Assembly (NCBI GenBank): GCA_949296365.1 | Contig: CASFPZ010000002.1 | Coordinates: forward strand, 1-64,000 | Source of the DNA: an uncultured Akkermansia sp. | GTDB lineage: Bacteria > Verrucomicrobiota > Verrucomicrobiia > Verrucomicrobiales > Akkermansiaceae | DNA: 64,000 nt | Direction of reading: 5' to 3' | Shown: piece by piece, positions 25,983 to 34,731 of the stretch | Layout of the letters: every line of letters begins with the position of its first letter | Numbering within the stretch: the first letter of the stretch is position 1 | The notes under the pieces: generated by a model | The model's input: only the letters and a program-made list of their open reading frames with translations | What the model was told of the DNA's origin: nothing | Database searches by the model: none | Translations under genes and position numbers: made by a program

Positions 25983-26912
25983 CTACTTGTCGAGAGGAAT
26001 GGCGGTGGGGATGATTTCTTCTTGCTGACTATTGTATTGAACAGGAATGTTTCGTTCCATCATGAGATTAACGGCTATGACGGTTCGGTGCGTTTGGGCG
26101 GCGTGTTCTAGAATAAGACTGAGATTTTCTATTTGTTGCTCAAAGTCATAGATGCTGAACGTTGCTTTACAGCCAGACCGGAATTTGACAAGATACGACC
26201 ATTCGTTACTGATAGTGATTTCATCTACGGGGGGAATATAAATGGATTTTTCCCTGATGAGCAATTTCAGCAATTGAACGACTCCTTTGAATTGTTCAAT
26301 CGTGTGACCAGGAGCAATTTTCAGATTACCTGGATAGGGAATACGAAGAATCGGAGAGTAGTAGTAATCTTTGTGGATCTGTTGGTCATACGAAAAGATA
26401 ACTCCATCGGCGTCTACAAACATACCTTGTTGAGGATTGTGATCCCTTATTCCCAATTTGGGACATTCAATCCATAGTTGTGGAATGCGTGCATCAATAT
26501 CGACGCAAAGGGTGGACGGAAATTCTCGGCGAATAACGAGCCGTTTGATCGCTGGGGAAGAACGAACCCGTTCTTCGATTCCCTGAACATCGAGAGTGAG
26601 GAGGTTCTCGTTCCCTTTAAGACCCAACAACGGGAAAATCTTTTCTTTTGGAACAATCCCATTACTCCTCAATTCCAAACTTTTAATCTGCAGACCACTG
26701 TATTGAGAAACACTGAAATTCCATAAAAAGTAACCGATTGAACTAACTAAGGCAGTGTAAAATAAGAATTTGCCAGAGGCGCACAAGAAATCAAGAATAC
26801 GTTTCTTCCACGGGAGGTGGAGGCCTGCTTTCCGCAAAACTCGTTCGAGTTGTTGAATTTCGAGGCGTTTGTCCTTGAGTCGGCGAGTACTCGTTTTCTT
26901 CTCGTGCGCCAT
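25983..26912 (-). CDS. ftsQ: Cell division protein FtsQ/DivIB, POTRA domain
   Basis: 309 residues. A cytoplasmic basic N-terminus (about 1-45) is followed by one membrane segment (FLFYTALVSSIGYFLW, about 49-64), a POTRA domain (about 75-145, starting IKSLELRSNGIVPKEKI and ending in REFPSTLCVDIDARIP), and a FtsQ-type beta domain up to about 290. It would link FtsL/FtsB-type partners and recruit the FtsW-FtsI synthase to the septum. Its place after ddl in the division and cell wall cluster is the usual one. Sequence is diverged, so the name rests on domain order and context. Confidence 0.85.
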   Translation of the reverse strand: MAHEKKTSTRRLKDKRLEIQQLERVLRKAGLHLPWKKRILDFLCASGKFLFYTALVSSIGYFLWNFSVSQYSGLQIKSLELRSNGIVPKEKIFPLLGLKGNENLLTLDVQGIEERVRSSPAIKRLVIRREFPSTLCVDIDARIPQLWIECPKLGIRDHNPQQGMFVDADGVIFSYDQQIHKDYYYSPILRIPYPGNLKIAPGHTIEQFKGVVQLLKLLIREKSIYIPPVDEITISNEWSYLVKFRSGCKATFSIYDFEQQIENLSLILEHAAQTHRTVIAVNLMMERNIPVQYNSQQEEIIPTAIPLDK

Positions 26913-26947
26913 AACGGAGTCGTTTCTTTACAGAAACGATAATTGAA

Positions 26948-27883
26948 TTAGGTTCTAGTTACTTTGACTGAAAGTTCTGCAATGTAGCGGCAGAGTTCTT
27001 CATAGGACCATCCGGCCTGTTTAGCGGCTTTAGGCAAAAGGCTGGAGGGTGTCATCCCGGGAATTGTATTGATTTCGAGCACAAAGGGTTGTCTGTCGGA
27101 TGCTCGAAGCAAAACGTCGACTCGCCCATAAACTTCGATACCGGCGGCTTGGTATGCTGCTGCGGCGACTTGCTGTACGGCTTGCGTTTCTTCTTGGGTA
27201 ATATCGGCTGGGCAGATGTAATCCGTCCCGCCTCCCAGGTTCATCCAGGGGTATTTGTTCTTGAGGTCGTAAAAACCAGAGTGTGGTTTGATGTGAACAA
27301 CGGGGAGGGGAACACCGTCAAGTATACCGACGGTGAGTTCTTTCCCATCAATGAATTCCTCGATAAGCAGGTGAGGATCGTGTTTCGCGGCGTCTTGCAG
27401 GGCAGGGAGTAGATCTTTTGAGTTGTGGACAATGTGAATACCGACGCTCGACCCTTCGCGTGCTGGTTTGATGACAAGGGGCACTGGAATATTCGGTAGA
27501 GATCCAGGATGTTCGGCCCAGTCTAAATAACAACAACGGGGCGTTGAGACTCCCGCTTTGAGAAATACCTCTTTGGAAGCAATTTTATCAAAGGCAATTT
27601 TACTAGAGCGACTACCAGCCCCAGTATAAGGAATACCGAGCTGCTCTAAAATTTCCTGGAGCTCACCATCTTCTCCAAAAGTGCCATGGATTACATTATA
27701 GACAAGTCCGGTGTCAGATGGTAAATCGATTTCGTGCCCTTGAACATCTAGTTCAGTAATATGGGTAAACCCAGCTTTACGCATTGCCTCTGCAACGGCT
27801 TTCCCTGATACGAGCGATACCTCTCGTTCTGCACCTGGTCCGCCCATGAGAACAACTATATGAGTGTCATTAGTGAGTGTCAT
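26948..27883 (-). CDS. ddl: D-alanine--D-alanine ligase
   Basis: About 311 residues, an ATP-grasp ligase that makes the D-Ala-D-Ala dipeptide for peptidoglycan. The N-terminal VVLMGGPGAEREVSLVSG motif, HGTFGEDG, VIKPAREGSSVGI, the lid segment LGGGTDYICPA, and the C-terminal EINTIPGMTPSSLLPKAA are all intact. The ATG at 27883 is preferred over a TTG two codons upstream. It begins 14 nt after the murC-murB stop. A VanA-type D-Ala-D-Lac ligase is unlikely given context. Confidence 0.95.
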   Translation of the reverse strand: MTLTNDTHIVVLMGGPGAEREVSLVSGKAVAEAMRKAGFTHITELDVQGHEIDLPSDTGLVYNVIHGTFGEDGELQEILEQLGIPYTGAGSRSSKIAFDKIASKEVFLKAGVSTPRCCYLDWAEHPGSLPNIPVPLVIKPAREGSSVGIHIVHNSKDLLPALQDAAKHDPHLLIEEFIDGKELTVGILDGVPLPVVHIKPHSGFYDLKNKYPWMNLGGGTDYICPADITQEETQAVQQVAAAAYQAAGIEVYGRVDVLLRASDRQPFVLEINTIPGMTPSSLLPKAAKQAGWSYEELCRYIAELSVKVTRT

Positions 27884-27897
27884 AAGCAAAGAGTTGA

Positions 27898-30201
27898 TTA
27901 AAATTGAGGCTCTCGGTCGCCGATGACTTGAGCTTCGCTCTGGAGTTCATAACCACATCGTTCTTTGACTTGTGCGCGGATTAAATCGATTAATTCAGTA
28001 ATGTCTGTGGCTTTGGCATGACCTAAATTGACGATAAAATTAGCATGAATGTCAGAGACTTGCGCATTGCCTATTCGGGTATTTTTGAACCCAAGTTTGT
28101 CGATGAGTTTACCAGCAGAGACGGAATCGAGGTTTTTGAAAATACACCCCGCACTGGCCCCAGATGGCTGAGTCGTTTTTCTTTTCTGGCGACCTTCTTC
28201 GAGACGGGCAGCAATTTCTTCGGGATCTGTATGTGGTATGCCTTGGAAGGTGGCTTGCAGCACAAAGCTGGTAACAAATTCAGGTATGGAACGGTATTTG
28301 GCCAGGATATCTTCTTTTTTGTGTTCTCGTATTTCACCGTCATCGTCCAGGCAAATAGCCGATTGAAAAATATGCCACATGTCAGACCCCATAGCGCCAG
28401 CATTCATTCGAAGGCTTCCTCCGACACTGCCGGGAATACCGTCACACCATTCTAGGCCGCCGATATGATGCTGGAGAGCGAATGAAGCGAGTTTTTTGAG
28501 GCGTACGCCTGCACCTGCGGTAATGGTAAAATCTGGGTTCAGTATTAACGAATCGAATTCTCCACCTTCAGGATGGATAACAGCGCCTCGAATTCCCCCT
28601 TCTCGGACGATGATGTTGGACCCTCGACCGATGACACGAACGGGCAGACTGCGATCTCGGCAGTAGTTGATGATGTTTTGCATGGCGCTGATGCTGGTGG
28701 GTTCCAACCAAAATTGGGCACATCCGCCAACTCCCATGGTTGTATGCCGCTTCATGGGCTCATAGAGGTGCCCTGTTACTTGGTCTCCTCCTATGCGAAG
28801 CAGATCTTCTAATAAACTGAGATCTGCGGCAATTTTGGCTCCGCATTCGTGGACATTACCGGCGCCAAGTGTAACAAGCAGATCTCCTGGTTTGAGGAAA
28901 TTGCCAACAGCATGGTGAGCTATGTTGAAATCAGGTAGGTACTGAGTACTTGTTGGGCCGTTCCGATGAATTGCATCGACAATGGTTTGACCGCTGATGC
29001 CTTCAATGGGCTTTTCACTGGCCGGATAGACATCAACGACAAATACTTGATCGGCAATCTGTAATACTTTGCCAAAATCATTATGAAGCAGTTTTGTCCG
29101 AGTGTAACGGTGAGGTTGGAAAAGGACGACTAAACGTTTGGGTTTAAGTGAACGAGCCGTCTGGAGGGTCATGGCAATTTCTGTCGGATGATGCCCATAG
29201 TCGTCTACAATGCGGTAAGAAGAGGAGAGATATTTAGTCTCAAATCGTCGCCGTGCACCAGCAAAAGAGGCTAGACCACGGGTAATTGAGGCAAAATCGA
29301 CTCCCACTTCTCGTGCCAATGCAATGGCTGCCAATGAATTGAGAACATTGTGGCGCCCAGGAATACCTAATTCGACACGACCAATAGTGTGCCCTCGGAA
29401 TTCCACATTAAATGCAGTATGGCCGCGCATTTCATGCACCTCGGTAGCTACATAATCTGCATCAGACCAACCATACGATAACGAGTTCGGATATTTAGAA
29501 CATACGTCTTTAGCTCCAGGATCGGCGGCGCAGTAAATGATTTTTCCTCGGGTTTGGCGGCACAGTTGATCGAATACGCTTTTGATGTGATCCAAATCCC
29601 GATAGAAGTCCAAATGCTCGGCTTCGATATTTAGTACGATGGAGTATTCGGGAATGTAATTGATGAGAGTTCCATCGCTTTCATCTCCTTCGGCAACGAG
29701 GTATTCGCTATTTTCATTCCAATGAGCATTGGCTCCTAGGACTGGTATTTCTGCGCCGACGTAGTGACATGGGCGCATGCGCCCTTCGCGCAGAAGGTGG
29801 GCGGACAATGCGGAAGTGGTGGTTTTACCGTGGGTTCCGGAGACAATTACTCCTTTTTTGGCATTCAGGACTGCAGCTAAGCATTCAGCTCGCCGATAAC
29901 ATGGAATACCACGTGCGCGGGCGGCAGATAGAGTAGCATTTTCAGGACTGATAGCGCTGGAATAGATGACGAGCTCAACTCCATCGAGGGCAACGGCTGT
30001 GTGTGGGGTTGAGAAAATGAGCCCGAGCCCCTGTAGGCGTTCAGTTTCAGCACTAGTGACTCGATCAGAGCCGCTGACATGGTGACCCATTTCCAAGAGA
30101 ATGAGAGCTAAGCCAGACATGCCAGAACCAGCAACACCGATCAGGTGGATGCGTACAGGCCGCTCTCGGTTTAAAATTTGTTTTCTTAAATCGTCAATCA
30201 T
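27898..30201 (-). CDS. murC/murB: MurC-MurB fusion: UDP-MurNAc--L-alanine ligase / UDP-enolpyruvoylglucosamine reductase
   Basis: 767 residues in one frame. Residues about 1-455 are MurC: nucleotide-binding LIGVAGSGMSGLA, ATP loop GTHGKTTTSA, and the C-terminal ligase domain with LFQPHRYTR. Residues about 465-767 are MurB: HTTMGVGGCAQFW, RGSNIIVREGG, the FAD site IPGSVGGSLRMNAGAMG, and GASAGCIFKN with the catalytic serine position. The protein would reduce enolpyruvyl-UDP-GlcNAc and then add L-alanine, two consecutive cytosolic steps. The start ATG overlaps the murG stop by 4 nt. Both halves look complete. Confidence 0.94.
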   Translation of the reverse strand: MIDDLRKQILNRERPVRIHLIGVAGSGMSGLALILLEMGHHVSGSDRVTSAETERLQGLGLIFSTPHTAVALDGVELVIYSSAISPENATLSAARARGIPCYRRAECLAAVLNAKKGVIVSGTHGKTTTSALSAHLLREGRMRPCHYVGAEIPVLGANAHWNENSEYLVAEGDESDGTLINYIPEYSIVLNIEAEHLDFYRDLDHIKSVFDQLCRQTRGKIIYCAADPGAKDVCSKYPNSLSYGWSDADYVATEVHEMRGHTAFNVEFRGHTIGRVELGIPGRHNVLNSLAAIALAREVGVDFASITRGLASFAGARRRFETKYLSSSYRIVDDYGHHPTEIAMTLQTARSLKPKRLVVLFQPHRYTRTKLLHNDFGKVLQIADQVFVVDVYPASEKPIEGISGQTIVDAIHRNGPTSTQYLPDFNIAHHAVGNFLKPGDLLVTLGAGNVHECGAKIAADLSLLEDLLRIGGDQVTGHLYEPMKRHTTMGVGGCAQFWLEPTSISAMQNIINYCRDRSLPVRVIGRGSNIIVREGGIRGAVIHPEGGEFDSLILNPDFTITAGAGVRLKKLASFALQHHIGGLEWCDGIPGSVGGSLRMNAGAMGSDMWHIFQSAICLDDDGEIREHKKEDILAKYRSIPEFVTSFVLQATFQGIPHTDPEEIAARLEEGRQKRKTTQPSGASAGCIFKNLDSVSAGKLIDKLGFKNTRIGNAQVSDIHANFIVNLGHAKATDITELIDLIRAQVKERCGYELQSEAQVIGDREPQF

Positions 30202-31313
30202 GAGTGTTTGGATGGAGATGTCTGTTCGAGGACAGCAGTAATGCGCTCAGCAGCATCGGGAATATCGAGTTTTTTAGCAGCCGAACTCATCTCAAGCAAG
30301 GCTTGATCGTCTGATAAAATTTCGTGCAGGAAATCGACAATAGTTTGCGATGTTAATGATTCTTCCCGACAGGCTCGTGCTGCTTGGTGTGCTGAGAATA
30401 CTCGCGCATTGTGAGCCTGATGGTCATCTGCGGCAAAGGGATAAGGGATGAGCAGGGAAGCTTTACCAGCGTGTGCTAGTTCTGTGAGGCTAGAAGCGCC
30501 AGAACGCGAGATGACGACGTCTGCCGCACTGTAAGCAGCCCCCATGCAAGAACAGAATGGAATGAGATGAACATTGGGTAGATCTTTAGCGATCTCCTTG
30601 ACGCGTTCGTAGTCTGATGAACCGGTAATAATCAAGAAATCGCAAAGGTTCTGGCATTGTTTGGAGGCTTCGATAACTAGGGTGTTGAGGTTTCGTGCCC
30701 CTTGAGAACCTCCCATGGCGAGTACCATTTTTTGTTTGGGACGGAATCCCAAATGCTGATAAGCTTCTTCGCGTGGGATAATTCGTTGCAGTTCCATCCG
30801 GATGGGAGTTCCTGTTACGATGCACTTATTAGGGTCAAAGTAATGGCAGGCTTCTTCTAAACCTAAGAGAACTTTGTTGCACCACCGTGCGGTTAAGCGG
30901 TTGGCTTTACCTGGTAGCGCATTCGAATCGTGGACATAAGTACGCAACCCCATGCGTTTAGCTAAAATAACAGGAGGTAACGAAGTAAATCCACCCATGC
31001 CTAAAACGACATTAGCGTCGACTGCTTTCAAAATAGCCTTACAGGTTCGCCAAGTTTTCCACATGCGAAATAAAAATCGAAATAATTCCAATGAAGGAAT
31101 TCGAGGCATGGGCACAGCCTCAATAACTTTGAAATCTAGATTACCGTACTGTTGGGTAGCCGTAGAATCAACTTTTTTTTGAGAAATAAGAAGGGTAACT
31201 CGATAGCCCTTCTCTTTAAGCGCTTGGGCAACAGCAATCCCTGGGAACAGGTGGCCACCTGTTCCTCCGCATGCAATTACAATGCTTGAAGTGGTCTCGG
31301 AAGGCTTTTTCAT
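30198..31313 (-). CDS. murG: UDP-N-acetylglucosamine--lipid I GlcNAc transferase
   Basis: MurG, 371 residues, a GT28 enzyme at the inner membrane face that converts lipid I to lipid II. The N-terminal glycine-rich ACGGTGGHLFPGIAVAQ motif, GMGGFTS, the second loop MGGSQGARNLN, and the UDP-GlcNAc site VISRSGASSLTEL with PYPFAADDHQ..NA are clear. The N-terminal tip is Ser/Thr rich. It overlaps ftsW (its start) and murC-murB (its stop) by 4 nt each, indicating translational coupling. Confidence 0.96.
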   Translation of the reverse strand: MKKPSETTSSIVIACGGTGGHLFPGIAVAQALKEKGYRVTLLISQKKVDSTATQQYGNLDFKVIEAVPMPRIPSLELFRFLFRMWKTWRTCKAILKAVDANVVLGMGGFTSLPPVILAKRMGLRTYVHDSNALPGKANRLTARWCNKVLLGLEEACHYFDPNKCIVTGTPIRMELQRIIPREEAYQHLGFRPKQKMVLAMGGSQGARNLNTLVIEASKQCQNLCDFLIITGSSDYERVKEIAKDLPNVHLIPFCSCMGAAYSAADVVISRSGASSLTELAHAGKASLLIPYPFAADDHQAHNARVFSAHQAARACREESLTSQTIVDFLHEILSDDQALLEMSSAAKKLDIPDAAERITAVLEQTSPSKHS

Positions 31314-32455
31314 AATCTCACGTCGATGGAGGCTTCTTTCTTTCCGGATAATATGTCGTATTGGGGAAGGGGAACTGGAGAATGCCGTTGAATACTTGTT
31401 AGAATCCCTAACGCACCTAAAGAAAAAACTAAATTGGTTCCCCCAAAACTAATAAAGGGTAAAGGCAATCCTGTATTGGGTAAAGCTGCTGTAACAACGG
31501 CTATGTTCAACATGGCCGGACAGAAAATGATGGCAATGATTCCTACTACCAACAATCTGTAAAAAGGATCTTTGGTCTGAATGGCTAATGAAATTCCAGC
31601 AAAACAAAAAAGGGAAAAACATAACAAAACTCCCATGGTCCCCCATAGCCCGAATTCTTCACCTAATGGTGCAAAAATAAAGTCGGTGTGTGCAAAAGGT
31701 AAAGAACCGTGTTTTACTGTACTGTTCCCTAAGCCGGTACCGTTCAACCCTCCTAACTCCATAGCAAGTTTGGCTTGAGCCTGTTGGAGCCCAGCGCCAC
31801 TCATGTAAGCCTCTGGGGCTCTCCAAGCTTCAATACGGCCCATCCGGTTTTCATTGCCTAAAATGAAGTAGCCTCCTATGATAAGCCCTAAGACACAGCT
31901 GAGCCCCAAATAGATGAGGTTAGCGCCAGCAGCAAAAATGACGCAAAATCCTGCTACGCCTAGAGCTGCCGCAGTCCCCATGTCTTTTTCAAAAAAGATA
32001 AGCCCAATGATGAAGGCAAATACTATTCCTGGCCATAGAAAACCTTTGACGAAGGTCGCTGCTGAATCTCGATATTTGGCATACCAATGAGCTAGAAAAA
32101 TAATAAGACAGATTTTAGCGCATTCACTAGGTTGGAATTGAAACCCCAAATTGATCCAACGTCTGGCTCCGTTGACTTCGCGACCTATTCCAGGTACATA
32201 ACACAATGCCAACAATAATGCTGCTCCACCGATAATCCACCATGTATAAGGGCGCACTACTTCGAATCTGAATCCTGAGAGTATAAAAGCCAGAATTAAT
32301 CCCCCAATAGTGAACAGGGCTTGTCTGCGCAAGAGACTGTATTGTTCATCTTCGGCTTCTATCCATACGCCTGTGCTTGCAACCATCACCAGGCCTATAG
32401 TCAATAGGCAGATGACAGAAATCCAGACGAGGATGATGCTGAGTTTGGAGGACAT
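31310..32455 (-). CDS. ftsW: SEDS peptidoglycan glycosyltransferase FtsW
   Basis: 381 residues with about 9-10 membrane segments, SEDS family. The family Asp-containing region with REVNGARRWINLGFQFQPSE, HTDFIFAPLGEEFGLWG, and PFISFGGTNL near the end are hallmark motifs; the catalytic Asp is expected in the long loop around residues 270-290. It polymerises lipid II at the septum with FtsI, whose gene is upstream in this cluster. The placement before murG fits FtsW better than RodA. Starts 12 nt after the LysM gene stop. Confidence 0.94.
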   Translation of the reverse strand: MSSKLSIILVWISVICLLTIGLVMVASTGVWIEAEDEQYSLLRRQALFTIGGLILAFILSGFRFEVVRPYTWWIIGGAALLLALCYVPGIGREVNGARRWINLGFQFQPSECAKICLIIFLAHWYAKYRDSAATFVKGFLWPGIVFAFIIGLIFFEKDMGTAAALGVAGFCVIFAAGANLIYLGLSCVLGLIIGGYFILGNENRMGRIEAWRAPEAYMSGAGLQQAQAKLAMELGGLNGTGLGNSTVKHGSLPFAHTDFIFAPLGEEFGLWGTMGVLLCFSLFCFAGISLAIQTKDPFYRLLVVGIIAIIFCPAMLNIAVVTAALPNTGLPLPFISFGGTNLVFSLGALGILTSIQRHSPVPLPQYDILSGKKEASIDVRL

Positions 32456-32467
32456 TTCAGAATAGGG

Positions 32468-33409
32468 TTATTTTTGCGGGATGCGTATTTTCTGGCCGAC
32501 TTGTATTTTACGAGGATCTTTGATATTATTGTGTTTTTGAATTTCGTCGACTGGGATGCCGTATTGGCGCGACAATTTGGAAAGCGTTTCTCCACGTTTT
32601 AACACGTGTACGGAATCCTGTTTCTTGACTGAAACAGTTGTTTCAGAGGGTGCTTCTTTGATGACCTCCTCAGGACGTTGCGGAAGTACCAATTGCGTAC
32701 CAGCAGATAAAATACTGTTGGGGTTAAGCATTTTCAACTGCTCAACGGTGCAGTTATTATCTTGAGCGATCGAATCCCATGTATCGCCTGTCGCAATGAT
32801 ATGGCGGCCTTTGCCAGGTTTGACTGCGCTTGGGGTGTGGGTGGGTGCAGAATTTGTCTCGTCTGGAAGAGGCAACGCGACTGGGATATCATTAGAAGAT
32901 GAGGTGTCGCTACTCGTGTCGGAGTCGTTGATAGGAATGGCTGAGGGAATGTCTGAAGAGTTATTTCTAGCAGCAGTGGAAGTTGAGTCCACCTCTGGTG
33001 TAGTCGTTGAAGTTTGAACAATCGTTTGAGAAGGCTCATTTGTTGGTGATTCAACGATTAAAGTCCCATCTGATTTGTCTTGGCTGGTAGCAGGTGGTTG
33101 AGACTGATTAGTAGACGGTGTCGATGAACTTGCGCTTGTTCCTTGGGACTGGATAGGTGGCTGAATTGGGATTGGATTATCTTGCTTTGCTAGGAAATTG
33201 CGGAGGAAAACTCCACCTATTACAATAATATGGACAAGAACGATCCCTACGAGGATGCGGATAAACGTTTTATTAGGCACTTCATCGTCGCGATCATTGA
33301 TTGTTGAGTGATATTTCTTTTTGGTTTTACTGCCTGAAAAAACGTGAAATTTCTTTTTAGGAGTTTCCCTCTTGAATAAGGAGCGAGATTGGGGTTTTCT
33401 TTCTTTCAT
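32468..33409 (-). CDS. Membrane-anchored protein with two LysM domains
   Basis: 313 residues. A basic cytoplasmic N-terminus (1-47) is followed by one membrane segment (about 49-69), a long Ser/Thr/Pro/Gln-rich linker (about 78-198), and two LysM domains, at about 202-243 (HIIATGDTWDSIAQ) and 267-311 (HVLKRGETLSKLSRQYGIP). LysM binds GlcNAc chains of peptidoglycan, so the protein probably spans the periplasm to the wall. No peptidase domain is attached. Its gene sits inside the division cluster between murD and ftsW, hinting at a division role, which is inference. Confidence 0.85.
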   Translation of the reverse strand: MKERKPQSRSLFKRETPKKKFHVFSGSKTKKKYHSTINDRDDEVPNKTFIRILVGIVLVHIIVIGGVFLRNFLAKQDNPIPIQPPIQSQGTSASSSTPSTNQSQPPATSQDKSDGTLIVESPTNEPSQTIVQTSTTTPEVDSTSTAARNNSSDIPSAIPINDSDTSSDTSSSNDIPVALPLPDETNSAPTHTPSAVKPGKGRHIIATGDTWDSIAQDNNCTVEQLKMLNPNSILSAGTQLVLPQRPEEVIKEAPSETTVSVKKQDSVHVLKRGETLSKLSRQYGIPVDEIQKHNNIKDPRKIQVGQKIRIPQK

Positions 33410-33428
33410 GTTTGGTGAATGGGGGTGA

Positions 33429-34727
33429 TTAGGGTAATGCTAGGACTGCGTCTCGGTAAGCTTGGCCTCGTTGAACATATCCGGAGAACATGTCAAAAGA
33501 GGAAGTTCCGGGAGAAAAAAGAACGACATCGCCGCAGTTGGCAAGCTGTTGTGCATGTTTGACACAACCAGGGATGTTTTGTTCGATATAAGTTGGAATA
33601 TGAGGAGAGAAGGTATCGTACAATTGCTGATGGATTTGTCCGAAAACAATGGCGGCTTTAGCTTTTTGCTTCAACAGGGGGATAAGAGGATGATAGTCCA
33701 ACCCTTTATCTTTACCGCCAGCAATGAGAACTACGGGAGCTTTTTGAGATTTTATGGCAGCTTCAAGCGCATGAAGATTGGTCGCTTTTGAATCGTTGAG
33801 CCAAATAACTCCATCTAAAGTACGTACAAGTTCACAGCGGTGGCCAGGTGGCACGAATTCTTTGAGCGCTGCACAAATAACCGAGGCATTAATCCCTAAA
33901 GCTCGGCAGGCCAAATATGCTGCCATCACATTTTCTGAATTATGGATTTGTGACATGGCAGTTTCTTTGAGGTCGATGATTGGTTGCCCGTGATCCATGA
34001 TAATGCCATTTTCACATGATAACGTGGCAGGCAGACCTTCGGTCGTAAAAGTCAGGAGTTGAGCTTTAAGAGGTGGCAATGATTCGCCAGCGCGCACAAC
34101 TGCCCAATCTGCTGGAGTCTGATTGTCAAAGATGTGTAATTTGTCCTGATAGTATTCCTCAACTGACACATAACGATCCAAATGGTCAGGAGCAAAATTG
34201 AGCCAAATAGCTACATCCGGATGGAATTGTTGAACGCTTGCCAATTGGAAGGAACTTGCCTCTAAAGCTAGAATTTCAGGGACGTCCTTCCTGAGAAGAA
34301 GTTCAGAGACAGGAATACCATAGTTACCACAGGCTTCCGCTCGGAATCCAGCTTTCTGAAGAATTTTGGCGACTAAGGCTGTAGTAGTTGTTTTCCCATT
34401 GGTCCCTGTAATGGCAATAATTTTTCCTGTGAAAAAGCGAGAGGAAAATTCAAACTCACCCATGACCTCTTGTGCCTGAGAAATGAACGCTTGGGCAAAT
34501 TCGCATTTGGGGTCGACTCCTGGAGATAAAATGACCAGTTCAGGATGGAACCGAAGAGCATCTTCAACGGTAGCGTTCTGAATAACAGGAATAACTTCTT
34601 CCCAGTCCTTAAGAGGGGATGAATCAAACACACATACTTGAGCACCGCGACTTTGCGCCAGCAAAGCTGCAGCTTTCCCACTGCGACCTGCCCCTAGTAT
34701 GGCAACTTTGAGTGATTGTAAATTCAT
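33429..34727 (-). CDS. murD: UDP-N-acetylmuramoylalanine--D-glutamate ligase
   Basis: MurD, about 432 residues. It adds D-glutamate to UDP-MurNAc-L-Ala in the cytosol. The N-terminal Rossmann-like VAILGAGRSGKAAALLA, the ATP loop ITGTNGKTTTTALV, LEASSFQL, NFAPDHLDRY, and LNDSKATNLHA / AGGKDKG are diagnostic. I used the ATG at 34727, 4 nt after the mraY stop; an in-frame TTG six codons upstream would overlap mraY. Neighbours on both sides are the wall pathway. Confidence 0.96.
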   Translation of the reverse strand: MNLQSLKVAILGAGRSGKAAALLAQSRGAQVCVFDSSPLKDWEEVIPVIQNATVEDALRFHPELVILSPGVDPKCEFAQAFISQAQEVMGEFEFSSRFFTGKIIAITGTNGKTTTTALVAKILQKAGFRAEACGNYGIPVSELLLRKDVPEILALEASSFQLASVQQFHPDVAIWLNFAPDHLDRYVSVEEYYQDKLHIFDNQTPADWAVVRAGESLPPLKAQLLTFTTEGLPATLSCENGIIMDHGQPIIDLKETAMSQIHNSENVMAAYLACRALGINASVICAALKEFVPPGHRCELVRTLDGVIWLNDSKATNLHALEAAIKSQKAPVVLIAGGKDKGLDYHPLIPLLKQKAKAAIVFGQIHQQLYDTFSPHIPTYIEQNIPGCVKHAQQLANCGDVVLFSPGTSSFDMFSGYVQRGQAYRDAVLALP

Positions 34728-34731
34728 TGTA

